A DNA stretch of 64,000 bases. Origin: Streptomyces sp. TG1A-8. Lineage in GTDB: Bacteria > Actinomycetota > Actinomycetes > Streptomycetales > Streptomycetaceae. How positions within the stretch are numbered: the stretch's first letter is position 1; every line of letters starts with the position of its first letter. The stretch lies in assembly GCF_030499535.1 (NCBI RefSeq), contig NZ_JASTLB010000001.1, positions 1,240,001 through 1,304,000 of the forward strand. The letters are read 5' to 3'. Below, piece after piece: positions 35,362 to 44,801 of the stretch. The position numbers and the translations under genes are program-made. The notes beneath the pieces are model-generated. The model had not been told where the DNA came from, ran no database searches, and worked only from the letters and a program-made list of their open reading frames with translations.

Positions 35362-36965
35362 TGACGACCAAGGATGCGCGGCCCGGGAAGCCCGGCGCCG
35401 AGGCGGCCACCGCGGAGGACCGCGTCCCGGCCGGCCCGGCCGAGGACTGGCTGAACCCGCTGCGCGACGCCCGCGACCGCCGGCTGCCCCGCATCGCCGG
35501 GCCGTCCGGCCTGGTCATCTTCGGGGTGACCGGCGACCTGTCCCGCAAGAAGCTGATGCCGGCCGTGTACGACCTGGCCAACCGCGGTCTGCTGCCGCCG
35601 GGCTTCTCCCTGGTGGGCTTCGCCCGCCGCGACTGGGAGGACCAGGACTTCGCGCAGGTCGTGCACGACGCCGTGCGCGAACACTCCCGGACCCCGTTCC
35701 GCGAGGAGGTCTGGCAGCAGCTCGCCGAGGGCATGCGGTTCGTCCCCGGCGACTTCGACGACGACACCGCGTTCAAGCAGCTGCGCGGGGCCGTCGAGGA
35801 GCTGGACGCCTCCCGGGGCACCGGCGGCAACTTCGCGTTCTACCTGTCGGTGCCGCCGAAGTTCTTCCCGAAGGTCGTGCAGCAGCTGAAGAAGCACGGC
35901 CTGGCCAAGGCGCCGCAGGGGGCCTGGCGGCGCGCGGTCATCGAGAAGCCGTTCGGCCACGACCTGGCCAGCGCCCGCGAGCTGAACAGGATCGTGCACG
36001 ACGTGTTCGAGCCCGATCAGGTCTTCCGCATCGACCACTACCTCGGCAAGGAGACGGTCCAGAACATCCTGGCGCTGCGCTTCGCCAACCAGATGTACGA
36101 GCCGATCTGGAACCGGTCCTACGTCGACCACGTGCAGATCACCATGGCCGAGGACATCGGCATCGGCGGCCGGGCCGGCTACTACGACGGCATCGGCGCC
36201 GCCCGCGACGTCATCCAGAACCACCTGCTGCAGCTGATGGCGCTCACCGCCATGGAGGAGCCCATCGCGTTCGACGCGGAGGCGCTGCTCACCGAGAAGC
36301 TGAAGGTGCTCAAGTCGGTCTGCCTGCCGGACGACTTCGGCAGGCACACCGTGCGCGGGCAGTACGCGGCCGGCTGGCAGGGCGGCGAGAAGGTCGTCGG
36401 CTACCTCGAAGAGGACGGCATCGACCCGAAGTCCAAGACCGACACCTACGCGGCCGTCAAGCTGGAGGTCGACAACCGCCGCTGGGCGGGCGTGCCGTTC
36501 TACCTGCGCACCGGCAAGCGGCTGGGCCGCCGCGTCACCGAGATCGCGGTGGTCTTCAAGCGGGCGCCGCACTCCCCGTTCGACTCCACCGCCACCGAGG
36601 AGCTGGGCTCGAACGCGATCGTCGTCCGCGTCCAGCCCGACGAGGGCATGACCGTCCGCTTCGGCTCCAAGGTGCCGGGCACCTCGATGGAGATCCGGGA
36701 CGTGTCGATGGACTTCGCCTACGGCGAGTCCTTCACGGAGTCCAGCCCCGAGGCGTACGAACGGCTGATCCTGGACGTGCTGCTCGGCGACGCGAACCTG
36801 TTCCCCCGCCACCAGGAAGTGGAGGAGTCCTGGAAGATCCTCGACCCGATCGAGGAGTACTGGGCGGCGCACGGCACGCCGGCGCAGTACGCGTCGGGCA
36901 GCTGGGGACCGGCGGAAGCGGACGAGATGCTCGCACGAGACGGACGGAGCTGGCGCAGGCCATGA
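35361..36965 (+). CDS. zwf: Glucose-6-phosphate dehydrogenase
   Basis: A 534-residue enzyme oxidising glucose-6-phosphate to 6-phosphogluconolactone with NADP+, the entry step of the oxidative pentose phosphate pathway. The NADP motif is VIFGVTGDLSRKKLMPA and the active-site signature RIDHYLGKETVQN is intact. The N-terminus carries about 45 extra residues (DARPGKPGAEAATAEDRVPA) before the Rossmann fold, a common feature of actinobacterial forms. The start overlaps the tal stop (TAATG), and the end overlaps opcA by 4 bp, so expression is tightly coupled. Confidence 0.97.
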   Translation: MTTKDARPGKPGAEAATAEDRVPAGPAEDWLNPLRDARDRRLPRIAGPSGLVIFGVTGDLSRKKLMPAVYDLANRGLLPPGFSLVGFARRDWEDQDFAQVVHDAVREHSRTPFREEVWQQLAEGMRFVPGDFDDDTAFKQLRGAVEELDASRGTGGNFAFYLSVPPKFFPKVVQQLKKHGLAKAPQGAWRRAVIEKPFGHDLASARELNRIVHDVFEPDQVFRIDHYLGKETVQNILALRFANQMYEPIWNRSYVDHVQITMAEDIGIGGRAGYYDGIGAARDVIQNHLLQLMALTAMEEPIAFDAEALLTEKLKVLKSVCLPDDFGRHTVRGQYAAGWQGGEKVVGYLEEDGIDPKSKTDTYAAVKLEVDNRRWAGVPFYLRTGKRLGRRVTEIAVVFKRAPHSPFDSTATEELGSNAIVVRVQPDEGMTVRFGSKVPGTSMEIRDVSMDFAYGESFTESSPEAYERLILDVLLGDANLFPRHQEVEESWKILDPIEEYWAAHGTPAQYASGSWGPAEADEMLARDGRSWRRP

Positions 36966-37888
36966 AGATCGACCTGACGGACACCACGGCAAGCAAGATC
37001 AACAAGGCGTTGGTGCAGGGCCGGCGGGCCATCGGCACCCCGGCCGTGGGCATGGTCCTGACGATGGTCATCGTCACGGACGAGGAGAACGCCTACGACT
37101 CGATCCGGGCCGCCGAGGAGGCCTCGCACGAGCACCCCTCGCGGACCCTGGTGGTCATCAAGCGGCACGCCCGCACCCTGCGCGACCGCACCGCCTCCCG
37201 CCTCGACGCCGAGGTGCGGGTGGGCTCGGAGGCCGGCACCGGCGAGACGGTCGTGCTGCGCACCTACGGCGAGGTGTCCGACCACGCCGACTCGGTGGTG
37301 CTGCCGCTGCTGCTGCCGGACGCCCCGGTGGTGGTCTGGTGGCCGGTGGACGCGCCCGAGCATCCCGCGAAGGACCCGCTGGGCGCGCTGGCGCAGCGCC
37401 GGATCACCGACCTGTACGCCGTCGAGCGGCCGCTGGAGGTCCTGGAGGCCCGGATGCGCAACTACGCGCCCGGCGACACCGACCTGGCCTGGACCCGGCT
37501 GACGCCGTGGCGGTCGATGCTGGCCGCGGCCCTGGACCAGGCCCGGGAGAAGGTGGCGTCGGCGGCCGTGGAGGCCGAGGCCGACAACCCCAGCGCCGAA
37601 CTCCTCGCGCGCTGGCTCGAGGCCCGGCTGGGCGTCCCGGTGGACCGGGTGGTCAGCCCCGGCCCGGTGGTCACGGCCGTGCGGCTGGGCACCGGCAAGG
37701 GCGAGATCGTCATCGACCGCCCCGAGGGCCCGCTCGCCACGCTGTCCCTGCCGGGCCAGCCGCCGCGCACCCTGGCCCTGAAGGTGCGCGCCACCTCCGA
37801 ACTCATCGCCGAGGAACTGCGCCGCCTCGACGCCGACGAGATGTACGCCATCGCCCTGCAGGGCGAGGCCGCCAAGGAGAACGCCTGA
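36962..37888 (+). CDS. opcA: Glucose-6-phosphate dehydrogenase assembly protein OpcA
   Basis: A 308-residue protein needed for full activity or redox control of Zwf in actinobacteria and cyanobacteria. It begins [20 protein letters not shown] and contains the conserved [24 protein letters not shown] and [14 protein letters not shown] segments. It overlaps zwf (ATGA) and is followed by pgi after one base. No catalytic motif is expected in this family. Confidence 0.95.
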   Translation: MKIDLTDTTASKINKALVQGRRAIGTPAVGMVLTMVIVTDEENAYDSIRAAEEASHEHPSRTLVVIKRHARTLRDRTASRLDAEVRVGSEAGTGETVVLRTYGEVSDHADSVVLPLLLPDAPVVVWWPVDAPEHPAKDPLGALAQRRITDLYAVERPLEVLEARMRNYAPGDTDLAWTRLTPWRSMLAAALDQAREKVASAAVEAEADNPSAELLARWLEARLGVPVDRVVSPGPVVTAVRLGTGKGEIVIDRPEGPLATLSLPGQPPRTLALKVRATSELIAEELRRLDADEMYAIALQGEAAKENA

Positions 37889-37889
37889 C

Positions 37890-39554
37890 ATGTCCGAGTC
37901 CCAGACGCACCGGCTCACCCGCAGGCCCGAATGGGCCGCGCTCACCGACCACCGCGCCCAGGGCGAGCCGTCCCTGCGCGAGCTGTTCGCGGCGGACCCC
38001 TCGCGCGCCGAGCGGTACGTCGTCGAGGTCGGTGACCTGCGCATCGACTACAGCAAGAACCTGATCACCGACGAGACCCTGGCCCTGCTCCGCGAACTCG
38101 CCACCGCCACCGGTGTGTTCGAGCTGCGGGACGCCATGTTCCGCGGTGAGAGGATCAACATCACCGAGCAGCGGGCCGTGCTGCACACCGCGCTGCGCGC
38201 CCCGCGCGACGCGGTGGTCGAGGTCGACGGCGAGAACGTCGTCCCCGGCGTGCACGCCGTGCTGGACAAGATGGCCGGCTTCGCCGAGCGGGTCCGCTCC
38301 GGCGAGTGGACCGGCCACACCGGCAAGCGGATCCGCAACGTCGTCAACATCGGCATCGGCGGCTCCGACCTGGGCCCGGCGATGGCGTACGAGGCGCTGC
38401 GCGCCTACACCGCCCGGGACCTGACGTTCCGGTTCGTGTCCAACGTGGACGGCGCCGACCTGCACGAGGCCACCCGCGACCTGGATCCCGCCGAGACGCT
38501 GTTCATCGTGGCGTCCAAGACGTTCACCACGATCGAGACGATCACCAACGCCACCTCGGCCCGCTCCTGGCTGCTGCGCGCGCTGGGCGGTGACGAGAAG
38601 GCGGTCGCCCGGCACTTCGTGGCCCTGTCCACGAACGCGGAGAAGGTCACGGAGTTCGGCATCGACCCGGACAACATGTTCGAGTTCTGGGACTGGGTCG
38701 GCGGCCGGTACTCGTACGACTCCGCGATCGGCCTGTCCCTGATGATCGCCATCGGCCCGGACCGGTTCCGGGAGATGCTCGACGGCTTCCACCTGGTCGA
38801 CGAGCACTTCCGCACCGCGCCCGCCGAGGCCAACGCCCCGCTGATCCTCGGTCTGCTGGGCGTCTGGTACGGCAACTTCCACGACGCCCAGTCGCACGCC
38901 GTGCTCCCCTACAGCCACTACCTGTCGAAGTTCACCGCCTACCTGCAGCAGCTGGACATGGAGTCCAACGGCAAGTCGGTGGACCGGGACGGCAACGCCG
39001 TGGACTGGCAGACCGGACCCGTCGTGTGGGGCACGCCGGGCACCAACGGGCAGCACGCCTACTACCAGCTGATCCACCAGGGCACCAAGCTGATCCCGGC
39101 GGACTTCATCGGCTTCGCCCGGCCCGTCGGCGAGCTGAGCGAGGAGCTGAAGGCCCAGCACGACCTGCTGATGGCGAACTTCTTCGCCCAGACCCAGGCC
39201 CTCGCCTTCGGCAAGACGGCCGAGGAGGTCCGCGCGGAGGGCGTGCCCGCCGAGCAGGTGCCGCACCGCACCTTCCGGGGCAACCACCCCACCACGACCG
39301 TCCTGGCGGGGGAACTCACCCCGTCCGTGCTCGGCCAGCTGGTCGCCCTCTACGAGCACAAGGTGTTCGTCCAGGGTGCGGTCTGGAACATCGACTCCTT
39401 CGACCAGTGGGGCGTGGAACTGGGGAAGGTCCTCGCCAAGCGCGTCGAACCGGCCCTGACCCAGGGCGCGGACGTGCCCGGTCTGGACCCGTCCACCACG
39501 GCCCTCGTCGCCGCCTACCGCTCGCTCAAGAACGCCCAGGGAGAAGTGAACTGA
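37890..39554 (+). CDS. pgi: Glucose-6-phosphate isomerase
   Basis: A 554-residue enzyme interconverting glucose-6-phosphate and fructose-6-phosphate. Signatures: [33 protein letters not shown], the catalytic Glu region [20 protein letters not shown] and [20 protein letters not shown] near the C-terminus. The length is normal. It sits between opcA and gnd with one-base gaps. Its inclusion lets the operon run pentose phosphates back to glucose-6-phosphate (a cycle making NADPH). Confidence 0.97.
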   Translation: MSESQTHRLTRRPEWAALTDHRAQGEPSLRELFAADPSRAERYVVEVGDLRIDYSKNLITDETLALLRELATATGVFELRDAMFRGERINITEQRAVLHTALRAPRDAVVEVDGENVVPGVHAVLDKMAGFAERVRSGEWTGHTGKRIRNVVNIGIGGSDLGPAMAYEALRAYTARDLTFRFVSNVDGADLHEATRDLDPAETLFIVASKTFTTIETITNATSARSWLLRALGGDEKAVARHFVALSTNAEKVTEFGIDPDNMFEFWDWVGGRYSYDSAIGLSLMIAIGPDRFREMLDGFHLVDEHFRTAPAEANAPLILGLLGVWYGNFHDAQSHAVLPYSHYLSKFTAYLQQLDMESNGKSVDRDGNAVDWQTGPVVWGTPGTNGQHAYYQLIHQGTKLIPADFIGFARPVGELSEELKAQHDLLMANFFAQTQALAFGKTAEEVRAEGVPAEQVPHRTFRGNHPTTTVLAGELTPSVLGQLVALYEHKVFVQGAVWNIDSFDQWGVELGKVLAKRVEPALTQGADVPGLDPSTTALVAAYRSLKNAQGEVN

Positions 39555-39555
39555 C

Positions 39556-40440
39556 ATGCAGCTCGGCCTCATCGGTCTCGGCAGGATGGGCGGCAACATG
39601 CGCGAGCGGATCCGCCGCGCCGGCCACACCGTCATCGGCTACGACCGCAATCCCGAACTCTCCGACGTCAAGGACCTCGCCGAACTGGTCGAGAAGCTCG
39701 ACGCGCCCCGCCACGTCTGGGTGATGGTGCCGGCCGGCACCGCCACCCAGACCGTCATCGACGAACTGAAGGACCTGCTCTCCCCCGGCGACACCGTCGT
39801 CGACGGCGGCAACTCCCGCTGGACGGACGACGAGAAGCACGCCGCGGAACTCGGCGTCAAGGGCATCGGCTTCGTCGACGCGGGCGTCTCCGGCGGGGTG
39901 TGGGGCCTGGAGAACGGCTACGCGCTCATGGTCGGCGGCGACGAGGAGCACGTCGAGCGGCTGAAGCCGGTCTTCGACGCGCTCAAGCCCGAGGGCCCCT
40001 ACGGCTACGTCCACGCGGGCCGGGTCGGCGCCGGGCACTTCTCCAAGATGGTCCACAACGGCATCGAGTACGCCATGATGCAGGCCTACGCCGAGGGCTG
40101 GGAGCTGCTGGAGTCGGTGTCCTCGGTGGACAACGTCCGCGAGGTGTTCCGCTCCTGGCAGGAGGGCACGGTCATCCGCTCCTGGCTGCTGGACCTGGCC
40201 GTGAACGCCCTGGACGACGACGAGCACCTCGACCGGCTGCGCGGCTACGCCGAGGACTCCGGCGAGGGCCGCTGGACCGTCGAGGCCGCCATCGACAACG
40301 CGGTCCCGCTGCCGGCGATCACCGCGTCGCTGTTCGCCCGGTTCGCCTCCCGGCAGGAGGACTCGCCGCAGATGAAGATGATCGCCGCGCTGCGCAACCA
40401 GTTCGGCGGCCACGCCGTCGAGTCGGCGAAGAAGGGCTGA
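39556..40440 (+). CDS. gnd: 6-phosphogluconate dehydrogenase, short (GndA/YqeC) type
   Basis: A 294-residue oxidoreductase that decarboxylates 6-phosphogluconate to ribulose-5-phosphate. It starts MQLGLIGLGRMGGNMRERIR (dinucleotide-binding) and has GDTVVDGGNSRWTDDEKHA, GVSGGVWGLENGYALMVGGD and the catalytic Lys/His region GHFSKMVHNGIEYAMMQ. The short form of about 300 residues is complete, not truncated; it is often NAD-preferring compared with the 470-residue form. It follows pgi by one base. Confidence 0.95.
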   Translation: MQLGLIGLGRMGGNMRERIRRAGHTVIGYDRNPELSDVKDLAELVEKLDAPRHVWVMVPAGTATQTVIDELKDLLSPGDTVVDGGNSRWTDDEKHAAELGVKGIGFVDAGVSGGVWGLENGYALMVGGDEEHVERLKPVFDALKPEGPYGYVHAGRVGAGHFSKMVHNGIEYAMMQAYAEGWELLESVSSVDNVREVFRSWQEGTVIRSWLLDLAVNALDDDEHLDRLRGYAEDSGEGRWTVEAAIDNAVPLPAITASLFARFASRQEDSPQMKMIAALRNQFGGHAVESAKKG

Positions 40441-40446
40441 CGCACC

Positions 40447-41034
40447 GTGGGGGACCTCCTTCTGGTCCGCCACGGTGAGACGGAGTGGAGCAGGTCGGGC
40501 AGGCACACCGGCTTTACCGACCTGCCTCTCACCCCGCACGGCGAGGAACAGGCCAAGTCCCTCGCCCCCCTCCTCACCGGACGGACCTTCTCGCTCGTCC
40601 TCGCCAGCCCGCTCTCCCGCGCCGCGCGCACCGCCGCGCTCGCGGGCGTGAGCGGGGTGAGGACCGACCCGGACCTGCACGAGTGGGACTACGGGGCGTA
40701 CGAGGGCGTCACCACCGACGACATCCACACGGACCGCCCCGGCTGGGACCTGTGGACCGACGGTGTGCCGCCCGGCCGCGAGGGCTTCCCCGGGGAGTCG
40801 CCCGAACAGGTGGGCGCCCGCGCCGACCGGGTGCTGTCCCGCGTCGGCCCGGCGCTGGCCGACGGTGACGTGCTGCTGGTGGCGCACTCGCACTTCCTGC
40901 GGGTCCTCACCGCGCGCCACCTGGGTCTGCCGCCCGCCGAGGGGCGCCTGTTCCGCATCGACACGGGCACGCTCAACCGCCTGTCGACCGAGCACGGCCG
41001 CCCGGTCGTCGCGGAGTGGAACGCCAAGCCGTAG
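40447..41034 (+). CDS. Histidine phosphatase (phosphoglycerate mutase-like)
   Basis: A 195-residue phosphatase with the catalytic LLVRHGETEWSRSGRHTGFTDL (phospho-accepting His in RHGE), LASPLSRAARTA, HEWDYGAYEG and the second His in LLVAHSHFLRV. The GTG at 40447 follows gnd by 6 nt, so it is the operon's last gene. A sugar-phosphate substrate is a reasonable guess from context, but the family acts on many phosphates. Confidence 0.9.
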   Translation: MGDLLLVRHGETEWSRSGRHTGFTDLPLTPHGEEQAKSLAPLLTGRTFSLVLASPLSRAARTAALAGVSGVRTDPDLHEWDYGAYEGVTTDDIHTDRPGWDLWTDGVPPGREGFPGESPEQVGARADRVLSRVGPALADGDVLLVAHSHFLRVLTARHLGLPPAEGRLFRIDTGTLNRLSTEHGRPVVAEWNAKP

Positions 41035-41168
41035 AGCTCGGAAGGCAGTTGGCACCCGCGGCGACGCCGGGTCGGATGTCCCCGATGGGGATCAGCGATC
41101 CGACGCCGGCCGAGTCGCGGGTGTGACGGGCCTTCCCGCGCGGTGACCCGGCGGTGTGACCGGGACCG

Positions 41169-41774
41169 TCAGCCGTCCGTGGGGTCCTTCCGGACGGCCG
41201 CGTCCAGCAGGGGGCCGAGTTCGCGTACCGCGGTGCGCAGGGGGCGCACGTCCTGCTCGGCCCGGGACAGCAGGATCGCCCCCTCCAGGGTGCTGATCAT
41301 CAGCGTGGCGAGCGCGTCGGCCCGGGCCGCGGGGACGCCCATGCCGGTCAGGGCCCCGGCCACCGGGGCCCGCCAGGCCGTGAACGCGGCGGCGGCCGCC
41401 TCGCGGGTGGAGGTGCCCGCCGAGGCGCAGTCCACGGTCGCGGCGGCGACCGGGCAGCCCGCGGCGAAGCCGTCCGTCCCGTACTCCTCGGTCCACTGCG
41501 CGGCCATCGCCGCGAACAGGCCGCTGGGCGTCGGTTCGGCCGGTCCCGCCAGGAAGCGGGCGACGCGCCTGCCCGCGTACCGGCCCGCCCAGGCGACGGC
41601 CTCGTTGACCAGTTGCTCCTTGCCGCCCGGGAAGTAGTGCTGGAGCGAGCCGCGCGGCGCCCCGGCGTGGGCGGCGACGTCCCGCATGCCGGTCGCGGTG
41701 ACCCCCTCGCGCCGGATGAGCTGGGCCGCGCTGAAGACCATCCGCTCGCGCGGTCCGCGCCGCGACTGCGTCAT
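41169..41774 (-). CDS. TetR-family regulator
   Basis: A 201-residue repressor: helix-turn-helix at about residues 27-50 (VTATGMRDVAAHAGAPRGSLQHYF) and a helical ligand domain of the LmrA/YxaF-like type (FLAGPAEPTPSGLFAAMAAQ ... ISTLEGAILLSRAEQD). The ATG at 41774 is chosen because the longer frame would read through the operators. It is divergent from a dehydrogenase gene across 101 bp holding two palindromes. The ligand is unknown. Confidence 0.92.
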   Translation of the reverse strand: MTQSRRGPRERMVFSAAQLIRREGVTATGMRDVAAHAGAPRGSLQHYFPGGKEQLVNEAVAWAGRYAGRRVARFLAGPAEPTPSGLFAAMAAQWTEEYGTDGFAAGCPVAAATVDCASAGTSTREAAAAAFTAWRAPVAGALTGMGVPAARADALATLMISTLEGAILLSRAEQDVRPLRTAVRELGPLLDAAVRKDPTDG

Positions 41775-41804
41775 GTCCGACCTCCGATCACCCGCCCGCC
41801 ACTC

Positions 41805-41848
41805 TATGACCGGCGTCATGAGCGGGGCTACTATGACAACCGTCATAG
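41805..41848. promoter_or_regulatory. Twin TATGAC-N4-GTCATA operators
   Basis: CTATGACAACCGTCATAG (41831-41848) is a perfect palindrome with 7-bp arms around a 4-nt centre. ATGACCGGCGTCAT (41806-41819) is a second copy with 5-bp perfect arms and the same geometry, 26 bp away centre to centre. They lie in the tetR/dehydrogenase gap and are probably bound by the TetR protein. Confidence 0.8.
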
Positions 41849-41875
41849 TCGATCCGTCGAGGAAGGGCGGCCCCC

Positions 41876-42754
41876 GTGCGCGTCGGTTTCATCGGTCTCG
41901 GGGTGATGGGCCGGCCCATGGCGCTGCGGCTCGCGGCCGCCGGCACGCCCCTGGTGGTGTGGAACCGGACCCGGGAACGCGCCGGGCCGCTGCGCGCGGC
42001 CGGCGCCGAGGTCGCGGCGGACGCCGGCGAGGTGTTCGCACGGGCCGGGACGGTCCTGCTGATGCTCGCCGACGAGAGGGCCCTCGACACGGTCCTCGGC
42101 CGCGGCACCCCCGCCTTCGCGGCCCGGGTCGCCGGACGGATCGTCGTCCACATGGGCACCACCTCCCCGGAGCACTCGCAGGACCTGGCCGCCGAGGTCC
42201 GCGCGGCGGGCGGCCGGTACGTCGAGGCGCCCGTCTCCGGGTCGCGCGTTCCGGCGGAGCAGGGGCAGCTGGTGGCCATGCTGGCCGGCGAGGAGTCCGC
42301 CGTCGCGGCCGTACGGCCGCTGCTGGCGCCGCTGTGCCGGGAGACCTTCGTGTGCGGGGCGGCGCCGAACGCCCTGCTGATGAAGCTGTCCGTGAACCTC
42401 TTCCTGATCACGCTGGTGACCGGGCTGACGGAGGCGTTCCACTTCGCCGAGCGGCAGGGCCTGGACCAGCAGCTGTTCCTGGACGTGCTGGACGCGGGCC
42501 CCATGGCCAGCGCGGTCTCCCGGATGAAGGCGCCGAAGCTGCGCGAGCGGGACTTCGCGGTGCAGGCCGCCGCCCGTGACGTCCTGAAGAACAACCGGCT
42601 CATCGCCGGGGCGGCCCGCGGGGCGCACCTGGCCTCGCCGTTGCTCGACGTCTGCCACGCCCTGTTCGAGGAGACGGTGGCACAGGGGCACGGCGGCGAG
42701 GACATGGTGGCGGTGCTGCGGGCGATCGAGGCGCGCACCGCCGGGACGCCGTGA
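41876..42754 (+). CDS. NAD(P)-dependent beta-hydroxyacid dehydrogenase family
   Basis: A 292-residue enzyme of the 3-hydroxyisobutyrate/tartronate semialdehyde reductase family. The N-terminal Rossmann motif is [17 protein letters not shown]; the substrate-binding motif is [20 protein letters not shown], and the catalytic lysine lies in [14 protein letters not shown]. The GTG at 41876 has GGAAGGGCGG upstream. It is divergent from a TetR gene with twin operators, so expression is presumably released by a substrate-like ligand. The exact substrate is unknown. Confidence 0.9.
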   Translation: MRVGFIGLGVMGRPMALRLAAAGTPLVVWNRTRERAGPLRAAGAEVAADAGEVFARAGTVLLMLADERALDTVLGRGTPAFAARVAGRIVVHMGTTSPEHSQDLAAEVRAAGGRYVEAPVSGSRVPAEQGQLVAMLAGEESAVAAVRPLLAPLCRETFVCGAAPNALLMKLSVNLFLITLVTGLTEAFHFAERQGLDQQLFLDVLDAGPMASAVSRMKAPKLRERDFAVQAAARDVLKNNRLIAGAARGAHLASPLLDVCHALFEETVAQGHGGEDMVAVLRAIEARTAGTP

Positions 42755-42770
42755 GCCGGTGCCGCGGGGG

Positions 42771-43208
42771 CTACTTCTTCGGGATGCCGTACGCCCGCTC
42801 GACGCGCAGCCGGACCACCAGGCGGCGGTCGCGGACCATGGCGGCCCGGTAGTCGTCCCAGTCCGCGTGCTCGCCGATGACGTCCCGGTACAGCCGGACC
42901 AGCTCCTCCACGGTGTCGTCGTGCGGGTCCCGGGCGACCGGCGACAGCTCCGCCGTGCCCTCGGCGACCGTGTACGCCCAGCGGTCGGCGCTGGTGACGT
43001 GGTAGGACGCGCGGGGGTCGCGGCGCAGGTTGCGGGTCTTGGCGCGGTCGTCGGTGACCGAGATCCGGATGATCCGCCCGTCGGGGTCGTAGGCGTGGCT
43101 GACGTTCGACACCTGGGGGCGGCCGTCGCTCCTGAGGGTGACCAGCACCCCGCCGTGCCCCTCGGAGAGCAGTTCGAGCAGCGCGTCCTGCGCCGGGTCC
43201 TGAGTCAT
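42771..43208 (-). CDS. PPOX-class FMN/F420-binding protein
   Basis: A 145-residue split-barrel protein resembling F420-dependent PPOX-class enzymes: GGVLVTLRSDGRPQVSNVSHAY, IRISVTDDRAKTRNLRRDP and RASYHVTSADRWAYTVAEG. The ATG at 43208 gives the typical N-terminus (MTQDPAQDALLELLSEG); longer frames run through a repeat. It is a soluble, probably dimeric oxidoreductase with unknown substrate. It converges on the dehydrogenase gene, with 16 bp between their stops. Confidence 0.88.
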   Translation of the reverse strand: MTQDPAQDALLELLSEGHGGVLVTLRSDGRPQVSNVSHAYDPDGRIIRISVTDDRAKTRNLRRDPRASYHVTSADRWAYTVAEGTAELSPVARDPHDDTVEELVRLYRDVIGEHADWDDYRAAMVRDRRLVVRLRVERAYGIPKK

Positions 43209-43263
43209 ACCAGGGTCAACCGGCCGGCCCCGGGGCGCATTCCCGGCGACGGGGGCGGCGGAA

Positions 43264-43317
43264 CCCGTCCGCACCCCGCCGCCCGTCCGCACCCCGCGGC
43301 CCGTCCGCACCCCGCAC
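43264..43317. repeat. Three copies of an 18-bp tandem repeat
   Basis: CCCGTCCGCACCCCGCNN occurs three times in succession (43264-43281, 43282-43299, 43300-43317); only the last two bases differ. It lies in the 274-bp gap upstream of both the PPOX gene and the serine hydrolase gene; no gene is seen there. Confidence 0.9.
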
Positions 43318-43482
43318 GGGTGTCCGCGGCGGGCCGGCGGACGGCTCCCCCGGCCGCCCCGGCGCGGCGTCGCGTCGATCACACGCACCCCCCGTACGCG
43401 GGTCCCCCGGGGTGTTCCTGCGCGACGATGAGGCCGGGGGCCGCCGTGCCGCCCCCGCGTACGACGCGACCGGAGGAGAGCG

Positions 43483-44706
43483 ATGGCACAGCTGCGACAG
43501 GAAGTCGACCCGGGCGAGGCCGGACTGGATCCGAAGGCGCTGGACCGCCTCGACCGGCACTTCGCCCACCACGTCGACGAGGGGCGCCTGCCCGGCTACC
43601 TGGTGGCGGTGGCCCGCGGCGGCCGCGTCGCCCACCTGAGCACGTACGGCCGGCGCGACGTCGCGGCCGGCCTGCCGGTCGAGGCGGACACCCTGTGGCG
43701 GATCTACTCCATGACCAAGCCCGTCACCGCGGTCGCGGTGCTGCTGCTGGTGGAGGAGGGCCGGCTCTCCCTCGACGACCCCCTCGAACGCCACCTGCCC
43801 GCGTTCGCCGACCCCCGTGTCTACGAGGGCGGTTCGGGCGCCGGGGTGCGCACCCGGCCGGCCCGCGGCCCGATCCTGATCCGGCACCTGCTCACCCACA
43901 CGGCCGGCCTGACCTTCGGCTTCTACCACAAGCACCCCGTCGACGCGCTCTACCGCGAGGCCGGCCTGGAGTTCTCGGTGCCGCCGGGCAAGGACCTCGC
44001 CGAGACCATCGAGGTGTACGCGCGGCAGCCGCTGCAGTTCGAGCCGGGCACGCAGTGGAACTACTCGGTCGCCGCCAACGTGCTGGGCCGCGTGATCGAG
44101 GTGGTCTCCGGGCAGCCGCTGGACGCCTTCTTCGCCGAGCGGATCTTCCGCCCGCTCGGCATGACCGACACCGGCTTCCACGTCGGTGCCGACCAGGCGG
44201 AGCGGCTGGCCGAGCTGTACGGCGAGACGGAGGACGGCGGCATCACGCCGGTCCCGGGTCTGCCGGTGCGCGGCCGGCCGCGGTTCCTGTCCGGCAGCGG
44301 TGGCCTCGTCTCCTCGGCCCACGACTACCAGCGCTTCATGGACATGCTGCGCCGGGGCGGTGAGCTGGACGGCACCCGTCTGCTGTCGCCCGCCGCGGTC
44401 GCGCTGATGACCCGCAACCACCTGCCCGGCGGCGCCGACCTGCGTTCCTTCGGAGCCCCGGCGCACCAGGAGCGCGGCAACGAGGGCCTGGGCTTCGGCT
44501 TCAACGTCTCCGTGGTGATCGACCCCGCCCGCACCCCGGCCCCGTCCGCCGCGGGCACCTACGGCTGGACCGGCGTCGCGACCACCGCCTTCTGGGTCGA
44601 CCCGGGCCACGACCTGACCGTGCAGTTCATGACCCAGGTCCGGCCGAAGACGCTGAAGGTCTTCCCCGAACTGCGGCGCCTGGTCCACGAGGCACGGGTG
44701 GCGTGA
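43483..44706 (+). CDS. Serine hydrolase of class C beta-lactamase/esterase fold
   Basis: A 407-residue enzyme with the beta-lactamase-family SxxK motif in IYSMTKPVTAVAVLLLVEEG (nucleophile Ser), the Tyr motif in WNYSVAANVLGRVIEVVSG and IRHLLTHTAGLTFGFYH. There is no signal peptide, so it is probably a cytoplasmic esterase or amidase rather than a resistance enzyme. The ATG at 43483 follows GGAGGAGAGCG. It is monocistronic. The C-terminus is of normal family length. Confidence 0.9.
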   Translation: MAQLRQEVDPGEAGLDPKALDRLDRHFAHHVDEGRLPGYLVAVARGGRVAHLSTYGRRDVAAGLPVEADTLWRIYSMTKPVTAVAVLLLVEEGRLSLDDPLERHLPAFADPRVYEGGSGAGVRTRPARGPILIRHLLTHTAGLTFGFYHKHPVDALYREAGLEFSVPPGKDLAETIEVYARQPLQFEPGTQWNYSVAANVLGRVIEVVSGQPLDAFFAERIFRPLGMTDTGFHVGADQAERLAELYGETEDGGITPVPGLPVRGRPRFLSGSGGLVSSAHDYQRFMDMLRRGGELDGTRLLSPAAVALMTRNHLPGGADLRSFGAPAHQERGNEGLGFGFNVSVVIDPARTPAPSAAGTYGWTGVATTAFWVDPGHDLTVQFMTQVRPKTLKVFPELRRLVHEARVA

Positions 44707-44801
44707 CCGACCGCCGCCGGCCGGGGCACGGGGCGGCCTTCCCCGCACCGGGCCGGTCCCCGGACGCGGGGCGCCGGCCGGCGCCCGGGGGTGGCGGCCG
44801 G

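Noticed and set aside
39556..40440. gnd as a truncated 6-phosphogluconate dehydrogenase
   Set aside because: The 294-residue length is the normal size of the short GndA/YqeC-type enzyme, with all motifs present.
43483..44706. Serine hydrolase as a beta-lactam resistance enzyme
   Set aside because: No secretion signal, and the KTG-type third motif typical of true class C beta-lactamases is not evident; it fits esterase-like family members better.
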